64,000 nt of DNA from Fasciola hepatica (Eukaryota > Platyhelminthes > Trematoda > Plagiorchiida > Fasciolidae), in the NCBI GenBank assembly GCA_948099385.1, contig CANUEZ040000212.1:1972501-2036500 (forward strand), in the 5' to 3' direction. The translations under genes and the position numbers were made by a program. Each line of letters begins with the position of its first letter. Positions within the stretch are counted from its first letter, which is position 1. The notes beneath the pieces are model-generated. The model did not search any database and was not told where the DNA came from. It saw only the letters and a list, made by a program, of their open reading frames with translations. Of this stretch, positions 42,605 to 54,249 are shown one piece after another.

Positions 42605-43000
42605 AACAACATTCGAAACTTGGCTGTTCCATCGACTGGAGTAGTAGGAAATTTGACTTGGTCCTCAAATGATTCGTCATGAAGTAAAAAAGGTTGACTG
42701 GACACCGAGTATCTTGAAAGCACTGTACTATTGTTTGCTCCTTGATAATAATAATAATGATGATGATAATAATAATATGCTTTCCATCGTTCAACTTTTC
42801 ACACAACATTGTATAAGACTTGTGTAAGAAAGCGGCAGCCAATGAGGGCTGCCGGAAAGGGCGGTTGCAAGTACCGATACCCTGCGTCGTGGTTCAGATC
42901 CTTCGATGATGAAGTTCTGACCACGACCTGTCAGCGTTTTCCGAACACAATAGCCTCTTGGACGGATGGTGAGCGTGTTCTATTGTGGACGATTTCTCTG
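42605..43000. repeat. Dispersed ~350-bp repeat, copy 2
   Basis: Second copy of the 41835 repeat; a degenerate third trace lies at about 42225-42330. Contains a (TAATAA/TGATGA) microsatellite at 42746-42778. Confidence 0.55.
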
Positions 43001-44043
43001 TAGTAAGCTCAGGTCATGCATGTTTCAGTTTCGAGATAACCTCCGTAGATAGGTTGTTTCGTCCATTTGAGCAGTAGATGTAGTTTTTGTAACGTATAAA
43101 CGGTTAACAGAATGGGAGCTCAGAGGACAGCGCCCGTATGATAGGCTTTGTTCGGCGAAAAACAAGGCATACCAATCGGAACAAGAAGCGAGAAGTGTTC
43201 GATTATACAACGAAATAGGAGCGAATTATGAAGCAGAAGCACAGTAACATATATGTAACATCCACCATCACTTAGAAAACAAGGACTAGTATTTTGTGTT
43301 TCCGTGGATGAGAAATAGAAAATGGTGCCGGTTACCAGAGAGTGCGTTGTTACGCGTCACGGTTTGGAAGGTAATGAGATCTCACTTTTTGTTGTTGCAA
43401 GAGCAGGTTTTCAACGTTCGTTTCTGGTTCACCAGGATACTCTACTGGGTCAGAAACACTTGTTTGCAAATCAGACGTGAATGAGATGTCATTATCGAGG
43501 GAGAGTCAGTAAGAGTGAGACGGATGGTGCAGAAGTTGGTCGTTCTGCAGGGGCAAGATGACCAAGTGATACCATTCTCCCACGCTCATCAGAGGGACAT
43601 TTGAGCGTACTCGAGGTTGCTTTCCAGCGGTTCGACTTCCGCCACTATCGTATCATACTCGGACGAACGGATGTTTTTTTTTGATATGGCACTGGCGCCC
43701 AATATTATTAACCATTGACGTGAACTGATTCCAACGAAAGATTTTTGATGATTAATATGCATTCGTTCGTGGGGAGTCGGATTTAGAGCAGTACACAGCA
43801 ATGACCTGATGGCGTGCAGTGCCTCGAATAGTGCCAACTCTTTTTGACCAATGGCTAGGTTTCTCGGAGACAAAGGTACACAGATACAGTTTTGCATATT
43901 CTGCCACTCAGTCGTTCGACTTGACCGTTGCCCTGCTCGTCGTGCCGATCGTGCTTTCAGTCACTATCACGCGATTATCGTTCTTGAGCTGATCGAACTT
44001 GGCCTTGGGTTTCCAGAAATGAGAGTAGTGTGATTCGGAATCA
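43001..44043. other. No recognisable gene before the satellite array
   Basis: Nothing recognised on either strand; a minus frame at 43589-43897 lacks motifs. Confidence 0.45.
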
Positions 44044-45615
44044 GGGTTAGTGGTCATCTACGTGGTGGCCACAAAGACTGGAAGGGTGAGTGTGAGTAAG
44101 GAAGACGGATTGTGCGTGTGACACCTGAGGATAACTCCGTGTTGGCTGAGTGTGGAGAGCTTGTTCAACTTGAACAGCTGATGATATGTGCGCGTATTGT
44201 GACAAGGTTTAGAAGAAGGTTTTTTGTTTTTCTGAGGTTATTGGGGACGTGTTTTCTGTATAGAGTGTATAGGCCGTTGTCGTGGGTTCGTGACAGGATA
44301 GGGATTGTGCTCGGCCGAGCACAAAGAGTGAGAACTGGGAACGTTTGAACGAGATGAGGTGTGTATTGGAGGAACGCAGCGGGGTGCAGACGGTCTACAC
44401 AGTTTGAGCAAGTGGCGCCACCAAATTCTATAATTGTTCAGATGAAGAGATTTGTTAGTGTTTGTAATTGTGTGTGATATTGGTAGGACTAAAGTTGAGG
44501 TGGTTTAGTTCACAGTGGTGGACTCGGATGATGATGGAGGTCTTGTGTGTGTGCGTGATGGCGAATGGAGCACGAAGGCTTTTGATGGTAAGCGACGTAC
44601 ATAGAGTAAGCGCTATGTGAGCTTGAGTGGTGAGTGTTTTCGTTCCGATTCATGTGATGATTGTTCATGATTTGATTGAACTTGACTGAGGATTTGGAGG
44701 CATGGGAGTGGTGTAGTTGAACTGGATGTAATTATGAATGAGGGTTAGTGGCCATCTAGGTGGGTGGCCGGAGGGAGTGCTATTGGGAGTTTAAGTGGGA
44801 ATGTGAGTGTGAGATAGGATGAAGGATCGTGCGTGTGACACCTGAGGACAACTCCGTGTTGGCTGAGTGTGGAGAGCTTGTTCAACTTGAACAGTTTATG
44901 ATATGTGCGCGTATTGTGACAAGGTTTAGAAGAAGGTTTTTTGTTTTTCTGAGGTAACTGGGGACGCATTTTCTGTATAGAGTGTATAGGCCGTTGTCGT
45001 GGGTTCGTGACAGGATAGGGATTGTGCTCGGCCGAGCACAAAGAGTGAGAACTGGGAACGTTTGAACGAGATGAGGTGTGTGTTGGAGGAACGCAACGGG
45101 GTGCAGACGGTCTACACAGTTTGAGCAAGTGGCGCCACCAAATTCTATAATTGTTCAGATGAAGAGATTTGTTAGTGTTTGTAATTGTGTGTGATATTGG
45201 TAGGACTGAAGTTGAGGTGGTTTAGTTCACAGTGGTGGACTCGGATGATGATGGAGGTCTTGTGTGTGTGCGTGATGGCGAATGGAGCACGAAGGCTTTT
45301 GATGGTAAGCGACGTACATAGAGTAAGCGCTATGTGAGTTTGAGTGGTGAGTGTTTTCGTTCCGATTCATGTGATGATTGTTCATGATTTGAATGAACTT
45401 GACTGAGGATTTGGAGGCATGGGAGTGGTGTAGTTGAACTGGATGTAATTAGGAATGAGGGTTAGTGGCCATCTAGGTGGGTGGCCGGAGGGAGTGCTAT
45501 TGGGAGTTTAAGTGGGAATGTGAGTGTGAGATAGGATGAAGGATCGTGCGTGTGACACCTGAGGACGACTCTGTGTTGGCTGAGTGTGAAGAGTTTGTTC
45601 AACTTGAACAGTTGA
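44044..45615 (+). repeat. ~717-bp satellite, monomers without LINE
   Basis: The GGGTTAGTGG(C/T)CATCTA start recurs at 44044, 44742 and 45459 (spacing 698 and 717), and ATGATATGTGCGCG at 44181 and 44898 (717). Monomers 1 and 2 are uninterrupted; monomer 3 is split at 45615/45616 by the LINE. Minus-strand frames inside are not conserved as proteins. Each monomer holds a 20-bp perfect palindrome (for example 44305-44324). Confidence 0.9.
44305..44324. repeat. 20-bp perfect palindrome in the satellite monomer
   Basis: TTGTGCTCGGCCGAGCACAA is its own reverse complement. It is repeated unchanged in each later monomer that I checked (for example 49329-49348), including the GCGATTG variants, where only the flank changes. 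Confidence 0.9.
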
Positions 45616-46269
45616 CTACGAGACTGCGCCTTGACGTGGTGTGGTGGCTTGCGCGCCTCTATGACCGGAAGAGCTATGTAGGATGGCTTCTTTAAACCGG
45701 AGATGCAATCATGCCTGACAGGTCAATGGGTAGAGGTCAGACAAAGTTCAGTCTCCTGGTCCTCCAGGTTGGGGGTTGATTTGAGCTGGAAACACAATCG
45801 GCAAAATCAGTGGAAGAATAATTGATCCAAGCAAATAGGCTTCCACTAAGCCATCCCGCTGCCTTGCGGATAGGTTCTTGTTAGAACTAAAGGCTTTGGA
45901 TGAGGACCCTAATCGCTCTCCTGCTTTGTGGCTGGACACCCTAGCAGTGCCCGTTCAACATCTCCCATGAACTGCACGAATACAAAGAATTCCATACTGC
46001 ATCGGTCGTCGCGCAGGATAATCAGGACCGCGCTGCCCATTGAATCGAGCGGGGTTGGTAGTGGTAAGTGGGCTACTGCTCAGAGTTCCCTCTCTTTTAT
46101 TCAACCTTTGTCTTCTGTCCTCAACCACCTCTCTTTGCCCCATCTATCCACCCATAATGCTCCCACTGATAACACGGTCGATACCTCGCAACGATTCACT
46201 GTCAAATAGTGTCGGGAATAATCCTCTGTCTGGTAACTCACATTTCCTCAAGCCTCGTCAGCCTCTGAA

Positions 46270-47383
46270 TCTCGGCTCCTTCAACGTGCGTACACTCATG
46301 CAGGCCGGTCAGCCGGCGTGCCTAGCCCTCATATTAGATTCTCTGAAGATTGATGTCTGCTGCTTAAGTGAAACGCGTATCCAAGATTCGAGCAGTGTAA
46401 TTCAACTAACTGCTCCTGGTATCTCATCGAGGTATTTCCTGCGCACCTCAGGAGACGAAGCAGCTAGAGCTGTGGATCAACGTTGTGTATGAATTGTCTT
46501 GACTGACAAGGCTGAGGCTGCCCTTTTAGATTGGATCCCTGTTAACAGTCGTTTATGTGCTGTGAGACTCCAAGGGTCAGTTAGCGTTCGAAAGGATAGT
46601 TGCGTTAAGCGCGATTTGTTTGTGATCTCGGCGTACGCCCCAACGGACTGCAGCTCAGACGCGCAGAAAGATGATTTCTACGATGAACTCGGCACCCTCG
46701 TTTGCAGCAGTAAAGGTTCTGACATTGTAGTGCTAGCTGGTGACTTCAATGCACAAGTTGGCAAACTCAGTGCTTCAGAAGCCTGTTTAGGTGGGTGCTG
46801 TGCTTTACCCGCTGAGCGTACAGATAACGGGGATAGACTTCTCCAGTTTTGTGCAGACAATCGATTGTTCTTGTCTAGCATCAATTTCCGACACAGCTCG
46901 CGTCGCACAGCGACATGGCGCTCTAACTCTACAGGTACTTTGATTCAAATTGATCATATTGCCGTAAGCTACCGGTGGCGCAGTTCTGTTCAGAACTGTA
47001 GATCTTACTGGTCCACGTACGTAGAGTCGGACCATGCATTAGTTTTAATGCGATTATCTCTCCAGCTCCATGGTTATCGTCGCAAACCGCAAACCCGATT
47101 AGCCGTGCAACGTTTGTGTGATTCAGAAGTACGCACCCGTTATGAGCAGAAGTTAGAACATGAGCTAGGATCTACGACGAAGAGTAATGTAGATGAGCAT
47201 TGGGCTCATATCAAACAGGCGATGCACGTGGCAGCAGGTTTTGCCTGTGGTCCTAGATCCGATGTCCATCAAAGACACTGGATCTCGCAAGACAGCAAAG
47301 GCTTGACCGATGGGCCGAGTACTTCAAGGAACAGTTTAGCTGGCCGCACGCTAGTGCAGTTACTCCCGTGTCAACAACTGTGA
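46270..47383 (+). pseudogene. LINE APE-type endonuclease
   Basis: Nicks target DNA to prime reverse transcription. Motifs in order: NVRTL (46282), LSETRIQ (Glu), SAYAPTD, LAGDFNAQVG (about 46735-46763, Asp and Asn), RTDNGDRLLQFC, TATWRSN, QIDHIAVS and VESDHALV (Asp-His, about 47022-47043). Catalytic residues look intact. A TGA at 46490-46492 interrupts the frame after DQRCV, and the frame shifts before about 47313, so this copy is defective. Confidence 0.85.
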
Positions 47384-49044
47384 CTCCTTGGGTGGTGTCA
47401 CTTGAGCCCCCATCGGAAGTAGAAGTAGAGTCGAGCATTCGATTACTAAAGCGAGGGAAAGCGGCAGGTCCCGACGAACTTCCTCCAGTTCTTTTCAAAC
47501 TGGGTGGTGAGGCGTTGATAAAATCACTTACTGCCTTGCTCCGTGACATTTGGAACGAGGAGCGTATTCCGTTAATATAGAGCGAGTCATTGATTGTTCC
47601 CATCTTCGAGAAGGGAATACACAATGACTGTAGTAATCATCGTGGGATTAGCTTAATTCCGATAGTCACCAAAGTATTAGCTTCGATTTTGCTGCATCGT
47701 ATTACATCGGCTCGTGAGAGGAATGTCCGCGAGCAGCAGGCTGGATTCCGCCCAGGTCGAGGATGCATCGACCAGATTTTTACTCTTCGTCGACTACTTG
47801 AAACGCGTCACACACACCGTCGACCGACAATAATGCTTTTCTTAGACCTGAAAGACTCCTTCGATTCAGTTGATCGAACATCGCTTTTCAGTGTTCTTCA
47901 TCGAAAAGGTATGCCCCAGAAGTTCGTGAACCTACTGAGATCATTGTATTCTCATACTTCTGGCCGCGTTAGGGTTTACGGTGAACTATCCGGTCGGTTC
48001 GAAACGACCAGTGGTGTTCGACAGGGATGTCCTTTGTCTCCATTCCTGTTCAACTTCGTCGTGGACGAAATAATGGACAATGCGCAGCAAAATCTTCAGG
48101 ATGTATGCGTCGAACTAGGAAATAGTGAAAAGCTATGTGACCTGGATTACGCGGACGACGTTGTCTGCTTGTTCGAATGCACGGAACATGCTCAGCGTGC
48201 ACTAGATAATCTCGCAAGAGCTGTAGTTCCATTCGGCATGCGCTTTGCACCTTCAAAGTGCAAGGTGATGTTACGAGACTGGACGTCAACAATTCCGAGC
48301 TTGATGCTCGATGGGGAGGTGTTGTCAGTTGTCGACCACTTTATCTATCCCGGTAGCTGCGTGACGACGGATGGGAGCACAGTAGTAGAGGTGAGCACGC
48401 GGATATCCAAGGCTCGAGCGGCGTACGCTGAACTGAAGCATTTTTGGCGCCGATCTGATATTTCACTGAAGTTGAAAGGTCGTGTATACTGTGCTGCTGT
48501 GCGTTCAGTTTTGTTGTATGGTTGCGAAACTTGGAGTCTGCGTGCTGAAGATATTCGTCGTCTTGAGGTTTTTGACCATCGATGTTTGTGTAGTATCACT
48601 AGGATTGGGTGGAATAGCCGAGTAAGCAACGATGAGGTCAGAAAGCGAGTATTGGTTACTAATTCAGAGAACGTTCTGTCACAGCGTATCCAGCTTAGTA
48701 GACTTCGTTGGTTGGGACACGTGTTACGTATGGCAAACACACGTCTACCGTACCGTGTCCTATTCTCCGTTCCTCCTAGGGAGTGGAAGAGACCACGTGG
48801 AGGTCAACAGATGACGTGGCAGCGAGGAATGAGAAAATGTACAGCAGACTTGGGGGAAGTAAGTGCTTCACGTCTTCGTGGTTGGGGTCCAAAAGATCCG
48901 TCTACCAGTTGGCTGAAGACACTGAAGGATATGGCAGCGAACCGCGAGCAGTGGCGATCGTGTTGTCACTTTCTGTCGAATCAGAATGACTGGTCGATGT
49001 GTGTTTGCACAGTTAGACTGTGTACTTCGTGTGTTGGCTACTAG
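47368..49044 (+). pseudogene. LINE reverse transcriptase
   Basis: Reverse transcriptase used for target-primed synthesis. Front: EVESSIRLLKRGKAAGPDELPPVLFK, stop TAG at 47578-47580 (normally W in this position), then SLIVPIFEKG..NHRGISLIP (finger region), QAGFRPGRGCIDQIFTLR, MLFLDLKDSFDSVDR (first Asp), TSGVRQGCPLSPFLFNF, LDYADDVVCLF (48145-48165, YADD active site), FGMRFAPSKCK. After the polymerase: YGCETWSL, FDHRCLCSITRIGW and LRWLGHVLRM. The 484 codons from 47590 are uninterrupted to the stop at 49042-49044. Confidence 0.9.
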
Positions 49045-49203
49045 GGCATTCTTTCCTTTTCCCACCCCCATAGGTCCACTCCCTGTCCATCTTGTATATT
49101 CATACTTTCTAATTGAACGTGCAACATGGTGAGAAAGGCAGTGGTCAGTGGGGCTTGCCCTACTGTTTAACGCTGTACGACGACGACGACGATGATGATG
49201 ATG

Positions 49204-49921
49204 ATGATATGTGCGCGTATTGTGACTAGGTTTAGAAGAAGGTTTTTTTGTTTTTCTGAGGTAATTGGGGACGTGTTTTCTGTATAGAGTGTATAGGCCG
49301 TTGTCGTGGGTTCGTGACAGGATAGGGATTGTGCTCGGCCGAGCACAAAGAGTGAGAACTGGGAACGTTTGAACGAGATGAGGTGTGTATTGGAGGAACG
49401 CAGCGGGGTGCAGACGGTCTACACAGTTTGAGCAAGTGGCGCCACCAAATTCTATAATTGTTCAGATGAAGAGATTTGTTAGTGTTTGTAATTGTGTGTG
49501 ATATTGGTAGGACTGAAGTTGAGGTGGTTTAGCTCACAGTGGTGGACTCGGAGATGATGGAGGTCTTGTGTGTGTGCGTGATGGCGAATGGAGCACGAAG
49601 GCTTTTGATGGTAAGCGACGTACATAGAGTAAGCGCTATGTGAGTTTGAGTGATGAGTGTTTTCGTTCCGATTCATGTGATGATTGTTCATGATTTGATT
49701 GAACTTGACTGAGGATTTGGAGGCATGGGAGTGGTGTAGTTGAACTGGATGTAATTATGAATGAGGGTTAGTGGCCATCTAGGTGGGTGGCCGGAGGGAG
49801 TGCTATTGGGAGTTTAAGTGGGAATGTGAGTGTGAGATAGGATGAAGGATCGTGCGTGTGACACCTGAGGACGACTCTGTGTTGGCTGAGTGTGAAGAGT
49901 TTGTTCAACTTGAACAGTTGA
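49204..49921 (+). repeat. Satellite monomer of array unit 1
   Basis: 718 bp matching 44181-44897 in order and sequence, ending TTGAACAGTTGA immediately before the LINE part. Shows that the satellite is part of each amplified unit. Confidence 0.92.
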
Positions 49922-50183
49922 CTACGAGACTGCGCCTTGACGTGGTGTGGTGGCTTGCGCGCCTCTATGACCGGAAGAGCTATGTAGGATGGCTTCTTTA
50001 AACCGGAGATGCAATCATGCCTGACAGGTCAATGGGTAGAGGTCAGACAAAGTTCAGTCTCCTGGTCCTCCAGGTTGGGGGTTGATTTGAGCTGGAAACA
50101 CAATCGGCAAAATCAGTGGAAGAATAATTGATCCAAGCAAATAGGCTTCCACTAAGCCATCCCGCTGCCTTGCGGATAGGTTC

Positions 50184-51647
50184 TTGTTAGAACTAAAGGC
50201 TTTGGATGAGGACCCTAATCGCTCTCCTGCTTTGTGGCTGGACACCCTAGCAGTGCAGGTTGGTTCTGACATTGTGGTGCTAGCTTCGATTTTGCTGCAT
50301 CGTATTACATCGGCTCGTGAGAGGAATGTCCGCGAGCAGCAGGCTGGATTCCGCCCAGGTCGAGGATGCATCGACCAGATTTTTACTCTTCGTCGACTAC
50401 TTGAAACGCGTCACACACACCGTCGACCGACAATAATGCTTTTCTTAGACCTGAAAGACTCCTTCGATTCAGTTGATCGAACATCGCTTTTCAGTGTTCT
50501 TCATCGAAAAGGTATGCCCCAGAAGTTCGTGAACCTACTGAGATCATTGTATTCTCATACTTCTGGCCGCGTTAGGGTTTACGGTGAACTATCCGGTCGG
50601 TTCGAAACGACCAGTGGTGTTCGACAGGGATGTCCTTTGTCTCCATTCCTGTTCAACTTCGTCATGGACGAAATAATGGACAATGCGCAGCAAAATCTTC
50701 AGGATGTATGCGTCGAACTAGGAAATAGTGAAAAGCTATGTGACCTGGATTACGCGGACGACGTTGTCTGCTTGTTCGAATGCACGGAACATGCTCAGCG
50801 TGCACTAGATAATCTCGCAAGAGCTGTAGTTCCATTCGGCATGCGCTTTGCACCTTCAAAGTGCAAGGTGATGTTACGAGACTGGACGTCAACAATTCCG
50901 AGCTTGATGCTCGATGGGGAGGTGTTGTCAGTTGTCGACCACTTTATCTATCCCGGTAGCTGCGTGACGACGGATGGGAGCACAGTAGTAGAGGTGAGCA
51001 CGCGGATATCCAAGGCTCGAGCGGCGTACGCTGAACTGAAGCATTTTTGGCGCCGATCTGATATTTCACTGAAGTTGAAAGGTCGTGTATACTGTGCTGC
51101 TGTGCGTTCAGTTTTGTTGTATGGTTGCGAAACTTGGAGTCTGCGTGCTGAAGATATTCGTCGTCTTGAGGTTTTTGACCATCGATGTTTGTGTAGTATC
51201 ACTAGGATTGGGTGGAATAGCCGAGTAAGCAACGATGAGGTCAGAAAGCGAGTATTGGTTACTAATTCAGAGAACGTTCTGTCACAGCGTATCCAGCTTA
51301 GTAGACTTCGTTGGTTGGGACACGTGTTACGTATGGCAAACACACGTCTACCGTACCGTGTCCTATTCTCCGTTCCTCCTAGGGAGTGGAAGAGACCACG
51401 TGGAGGTCAACAGATGACGTGGCAGCGAGGAATGAGAAAATGTACAGCAGACTTGGGGGAAGTAAGTGCTTCACGTCTTCGTGGTTGGGGTCCAAAAGAT
51501 CCGTCTACCAGTTGGCTGAAGACACTGAAGGATATGGCAGCGAACCGCGAGCAGTGGCGATCGTGTTGTCACTTTCTGTCGAATCAGAATGACTGGTCGA
51601 TGTGTGTTTGCACAGTTAGACTGTGTACTTCGTGTGTTGGCTACTAG
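50184..51647 (+). CDS. Endonuclease-deleted LINE frame, array unit 1
   Basis: Open frame of 487 codons beginning at TTG (50184); the first ATG is codon 85, so initiation is uncertain. Residues 1-26 come from the LINE leader (LELKALDEDPNRSPALWLDTL), 27-34 (GSDIVVLA) from the endonuclease, and from 35 (SILLHRI) the reverse transcriptase begins, missing its finger motifs. Catalytic Asp at 89 (FLDLKD) and YADD at 190-193 are intact, as are the RQGCPLSPF and RLRWLGHVLRM segments. The stop is in VGY-TAG at 51645-51647. Compared with the full LINE at 45616, two internal stretches are gone. A truncated polymerase of this kind is unlikely to be active, but its frame is intact. Confidence 0.75.
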   Translation: MLELKALDEDPNRSPALWLDTLAVQVGSDIVVLASILLHRITSARERNVREQQAGFRPGRGCIDQIFTLRRLLETRHTHRRPTIMLFLDLKDSFDSVDRTSLFSVLHRKGMPQKFVNLLRSLYSHTSGRVRVYGELSGRFETTSGVRQGCPLSPFLFNFVMDEIMDNAQQNLQDVCVELGNSEKLCDLDYADDVVCLFECTEHAQRALDNLARAVVPFGMRFAPSKCKVMLRDWTSTIPSLMLDGEVLSVVDHFIYPGSCVTTDGSTVVEVSTRISKARAAYAELKHFWRRSDISLKLKGRVYCAAVRSVLLYGCETWSLRAEDIRRLEVFDHRCLCSITRIGWNSRVSNDEVRKRVLVTNSENVLSQRIQLSRLRWLGHVLRMANTRLPYRVLFSVPPREWKRPRGGQQMTWQRGMRKCTADLGEVSASRLRGWGPKDPSTSWLKTLKDMAANREQWRSCCHFLSNQNDWSMCVCTVRLCTSCVGY

Positions 51648-52785
51648 GGCATTCTTTCCTTTTCCCACCCCCATAGGTCCACTCCCTGTCCATCTTGTAT
51701 ATTCATACTTTCTAATTGAACGTGCAACATGGTGAGAAAGGCAGTGGTCAGTGGGGCTTGCCCTACTGTTTAACGCTGTACGACGACGACGACGATGATG
51801 ATGATGATGATATGTGCGCGTATTGTGACTAGGTTTAGAAGAAGGTTTTTTGTTTTTCTGAGGTAATTGGGGACGTGTTTTCTGTATAGAGTGTATAGGC
51901 CGTTGTCGTGGGTTCGTGACAGGATAGGGATTGTGCTCGGCCGAGCACAAAGAGTGAGAACTGGGAACGTTTGAACGAGATGAGGTGTGTATTGGAGGAA
52001 CGCAGCGGGGTGCAGACGGTCTACACAGTTTGAGCAAGTGGCGCCACCAAATTCTATAATTGTTCAGATGAAGAGATTTGTTAGTGTTTGTAATTGTGTG
52101 TGATATTGGTAGGACTGAAGTTGAGGTGGTTTAGCTCACAGTGGTGGACTCGGAGATGATGGAGGTCTTGTGTGTGTGCGTGATGGCGAATGGAGCACGA
52201 AGGCTTTTGATGGTAAGCGACGTACATAGAGTAAGCGCTATGTGAGTTTGAGTGGTGAGTGTTTTCGTTCCGATTCATGTGATGATTGTTCATGATTTGA
52301 TTGAACTTGACTGAGGATTTGGAGGCATGGGAGTGGTGTAGTTGAACTGGATGTAATTATGAATGAGGGTTAGTGGCCATCTAGGTGGGTGGCCGGAGGG
52401 AGTGCTATTGGGAGTTTAAGTGGGAATGTGAGTGTGAGATAGGATGAAGGATCGTGCGTGTGACACCTGAGGACGACTCTGTGTTGGCTGAGTGTGAAGA
52501 GTTTGTTCAACTTGAACAGTTGACTACGAGACTGCGCCTTGACGTGGTGTGGTGGCTTGCGCGCCTCTATGACCGGAAGAGCTATGTAGGATGGCTTCTT
52601 TAAACCGGAGATGCAATCATGCCTGACAGGTCAATGGGTAGAGGTCAGACAAAGTTCAGTCTCCTGGTCCTCCAGGTTGGGGGTTGATTTGAGCTGGAAA
52701 CACAATCGGCAAAATCAGTGGAAGAATAATTGATCCAAGCAAATAGGCTTCCACTAAGCCATCCCGCTGCCTTGCGGATAGGTTC

Positions 52786-54249
52786 TTGTTAGAACTAAAG
52801 GCTTTGGATGAGGACCCTAATCGCTCTCCTGCTTTGTGGCTGGACACCCTAGCAGTGCAGGTTGGTTCTGACATTGTGGTGCTAGCTTCGATTTTGCTGC
52901 ATCGTATTACATCGGCTCGTGAGAGGAATGTCCGCGAGCAGCAGGCTGGATTCCGCCCAGGTCGAGGATGCATCGACCAGATTTTTACTCTTCGTCGACT
53001 ACTTGAAACGCGTCACACACACCGTCGACCGACAATAATGCTTTTCTTAGACCTGAAAGACTCCTTCGATTCAGTTGATCGAACATCGCTTTTCAGTGTT
53101 CTTCATCGAAAAGGTATGCCCCAGAAGTTCGTGAACCTACTGAGATCATTGTATTCTCATACTTCTGGCCGCGTTAGGGTTTACGGTGAACTATCCGGTC
53201 GGTTCGAAACGACCAGTGGTGTTCGACAGGGATGTCCTTTGTCTCCATTCCTGTTCAACTTCGTCATGGACGAAATAATGGACAATGCGCAGCAAAATCT
53301 TCAGGATGTATGCGTCGAACTAGGAAATAGTGAAAAGCTATGTGACCTGGATTACGCGGACGACGTTGTCTGCTTGTTCGAATGCACGGAACATGCTCAG
53401 CGTGCACTAGATAATCTCGCAAGAGCTGTAGTTCCATTCGGCATGCGCTTTGCACCTTCAAAGTGCAAGGTGATGTTACGAGACTGGACGTCAACAATTC
53501 CGAGCTTGATGCTCGATGGGGAGGTGTTGTCAGTTGTCGACCACTTTATCTATCCCGGTAGCTGCGTGACGACGGATGGGAGCACAGTAGTAGAGGTGAG
53601 CACGCGGATATCCAAGGCTCGAGCGGCGTACGCTGAACTGAAGCATTTTTGGCGCCGATCTGATATTTCACTGAAGTTGAAAGGTCGTGTATACTGTGCT
53701 GCTGTGCGTTCAGTTTTGTTGTATGGTTGCGAAACTTGGAGTCTGCGTGCTGAAGATATTCGTCGTCTTGAGGTTTTTGATCATCGATGTTTGTGTAGTA
53801 TCACTAGGATTGGGTGGAATAGCCGAGTAAGCAACGATGAGGTCAGAAAGCGAGTATTGGTTACTAATTCAGAGAACGTTCTGTCACAGCGTATCCAGCT
53901 TAGTAGACTTCGTTGGTTGGGACACGTGTTACGTATGGCAAACACACGTCTACCGTACCGTGTCCTATTCTCCGTTCCTCCTAGGGAGTGGAAGAGACCA
54001 CGTGGAGGTCAACAGATGACGTGGCAGCGAGGAATGAGAAAATGTACAGCAGACTTGGGGGAAGTAAGTGCTTCACGTCTTCGTGGTTGGGGTCCAAAAG
54101 ATCCGTCTACCAGTTGGCTGAAGACACTGAAGGATATGGCAGCGAACCGCGAGCAGTGGCGATCGTGTTGTCACTTTCTGTCGAATCAGAATGACTGGTC
54201 GATGTGTGTTTGCACAGTTAGACTGTGTACTTCGTGTGTTGGCTACTAG
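52786..54249 (+). CDS. Endonuclease-deleted LINE frame, array unit 2
   Basis: Translates the same as unit 1 throughout; only silent differences seen (for example GAC/GAT in FDHRC near 53780). Confidence 0.75.
   Translation: MLELKALDEDPNRSPALWLDTLAVQVGSDIVVLASILLHRITSARERNVREQQAGFRPGRGCIDQIFTLRRLLETRHTHRRPTIMLFLDLKDSFDSVDRTSLFSVLHRKGMPQKFVNLLRSLYSHTSGRVRVYGELSGRFETTSGVRQGCPLSPFLFNFVMDEIMDNAQQNLQDVCVELGNSEKLCDLDYADDVVCLFECTEHAQRALDNLARAVVPFGMRFAPSKCKVMLRDWTSTIPSLMLDGEVLSVVDHFIYPGSCVTTDGSTVVEVSTRISKARAAYAELKHFWRRSDISLKLKGRVYCAAVRSVLLYGCETWSLRAEDIRRLEVFDHRCLCSITRIGWNSRVSNDEVRKRVLVTNSENVLSQRIQLSRLRWLGHVLRMANTRLPYRVLFSVPPREWKRPRGGQQMTWQRGMRKCTADLGEVSASRLRGWGPKDPSTSWLKTLKDMAANREQWRSCCHFLSNQNDWSMCVCTVRLCTSCVGY

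Larger units (their letters stand above)
45616..49203 (+). mobile_element. RTE-like LINE, near full length, inserted in the satellite
   Basis: About 3588 bp. The 5' end at CTACGAGACTGCGCCTTGAC follows satellite base 45615; the 3' end is a (GAC)n(GAT)n tract (49183-49207) that merges into the satellite's own GATGATATG. It encodes an APE-type endonuclease and a reverse transcriptase ending in an RLRWLGHVLRM region as in RTE-type LINEs. No poly(A) tail; RTE elements often end in short tandem repeats. Empty sites at 44170-44195 and 44885-44912 show the sequence before insertion. Confidence 0.88.

Noticed and set aside
44745..45128. 127-codon minus-strand frame in the satellite
   Set aside because: Shortened in other monomers by small changes and without recognisable domains; not a gene.
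50184..50435. Codons 1-84 of the array frame as certain protein
   Set aside because: The frame starts at TTG with no ATG until codon 85; reported as open frame but start left uncertain.
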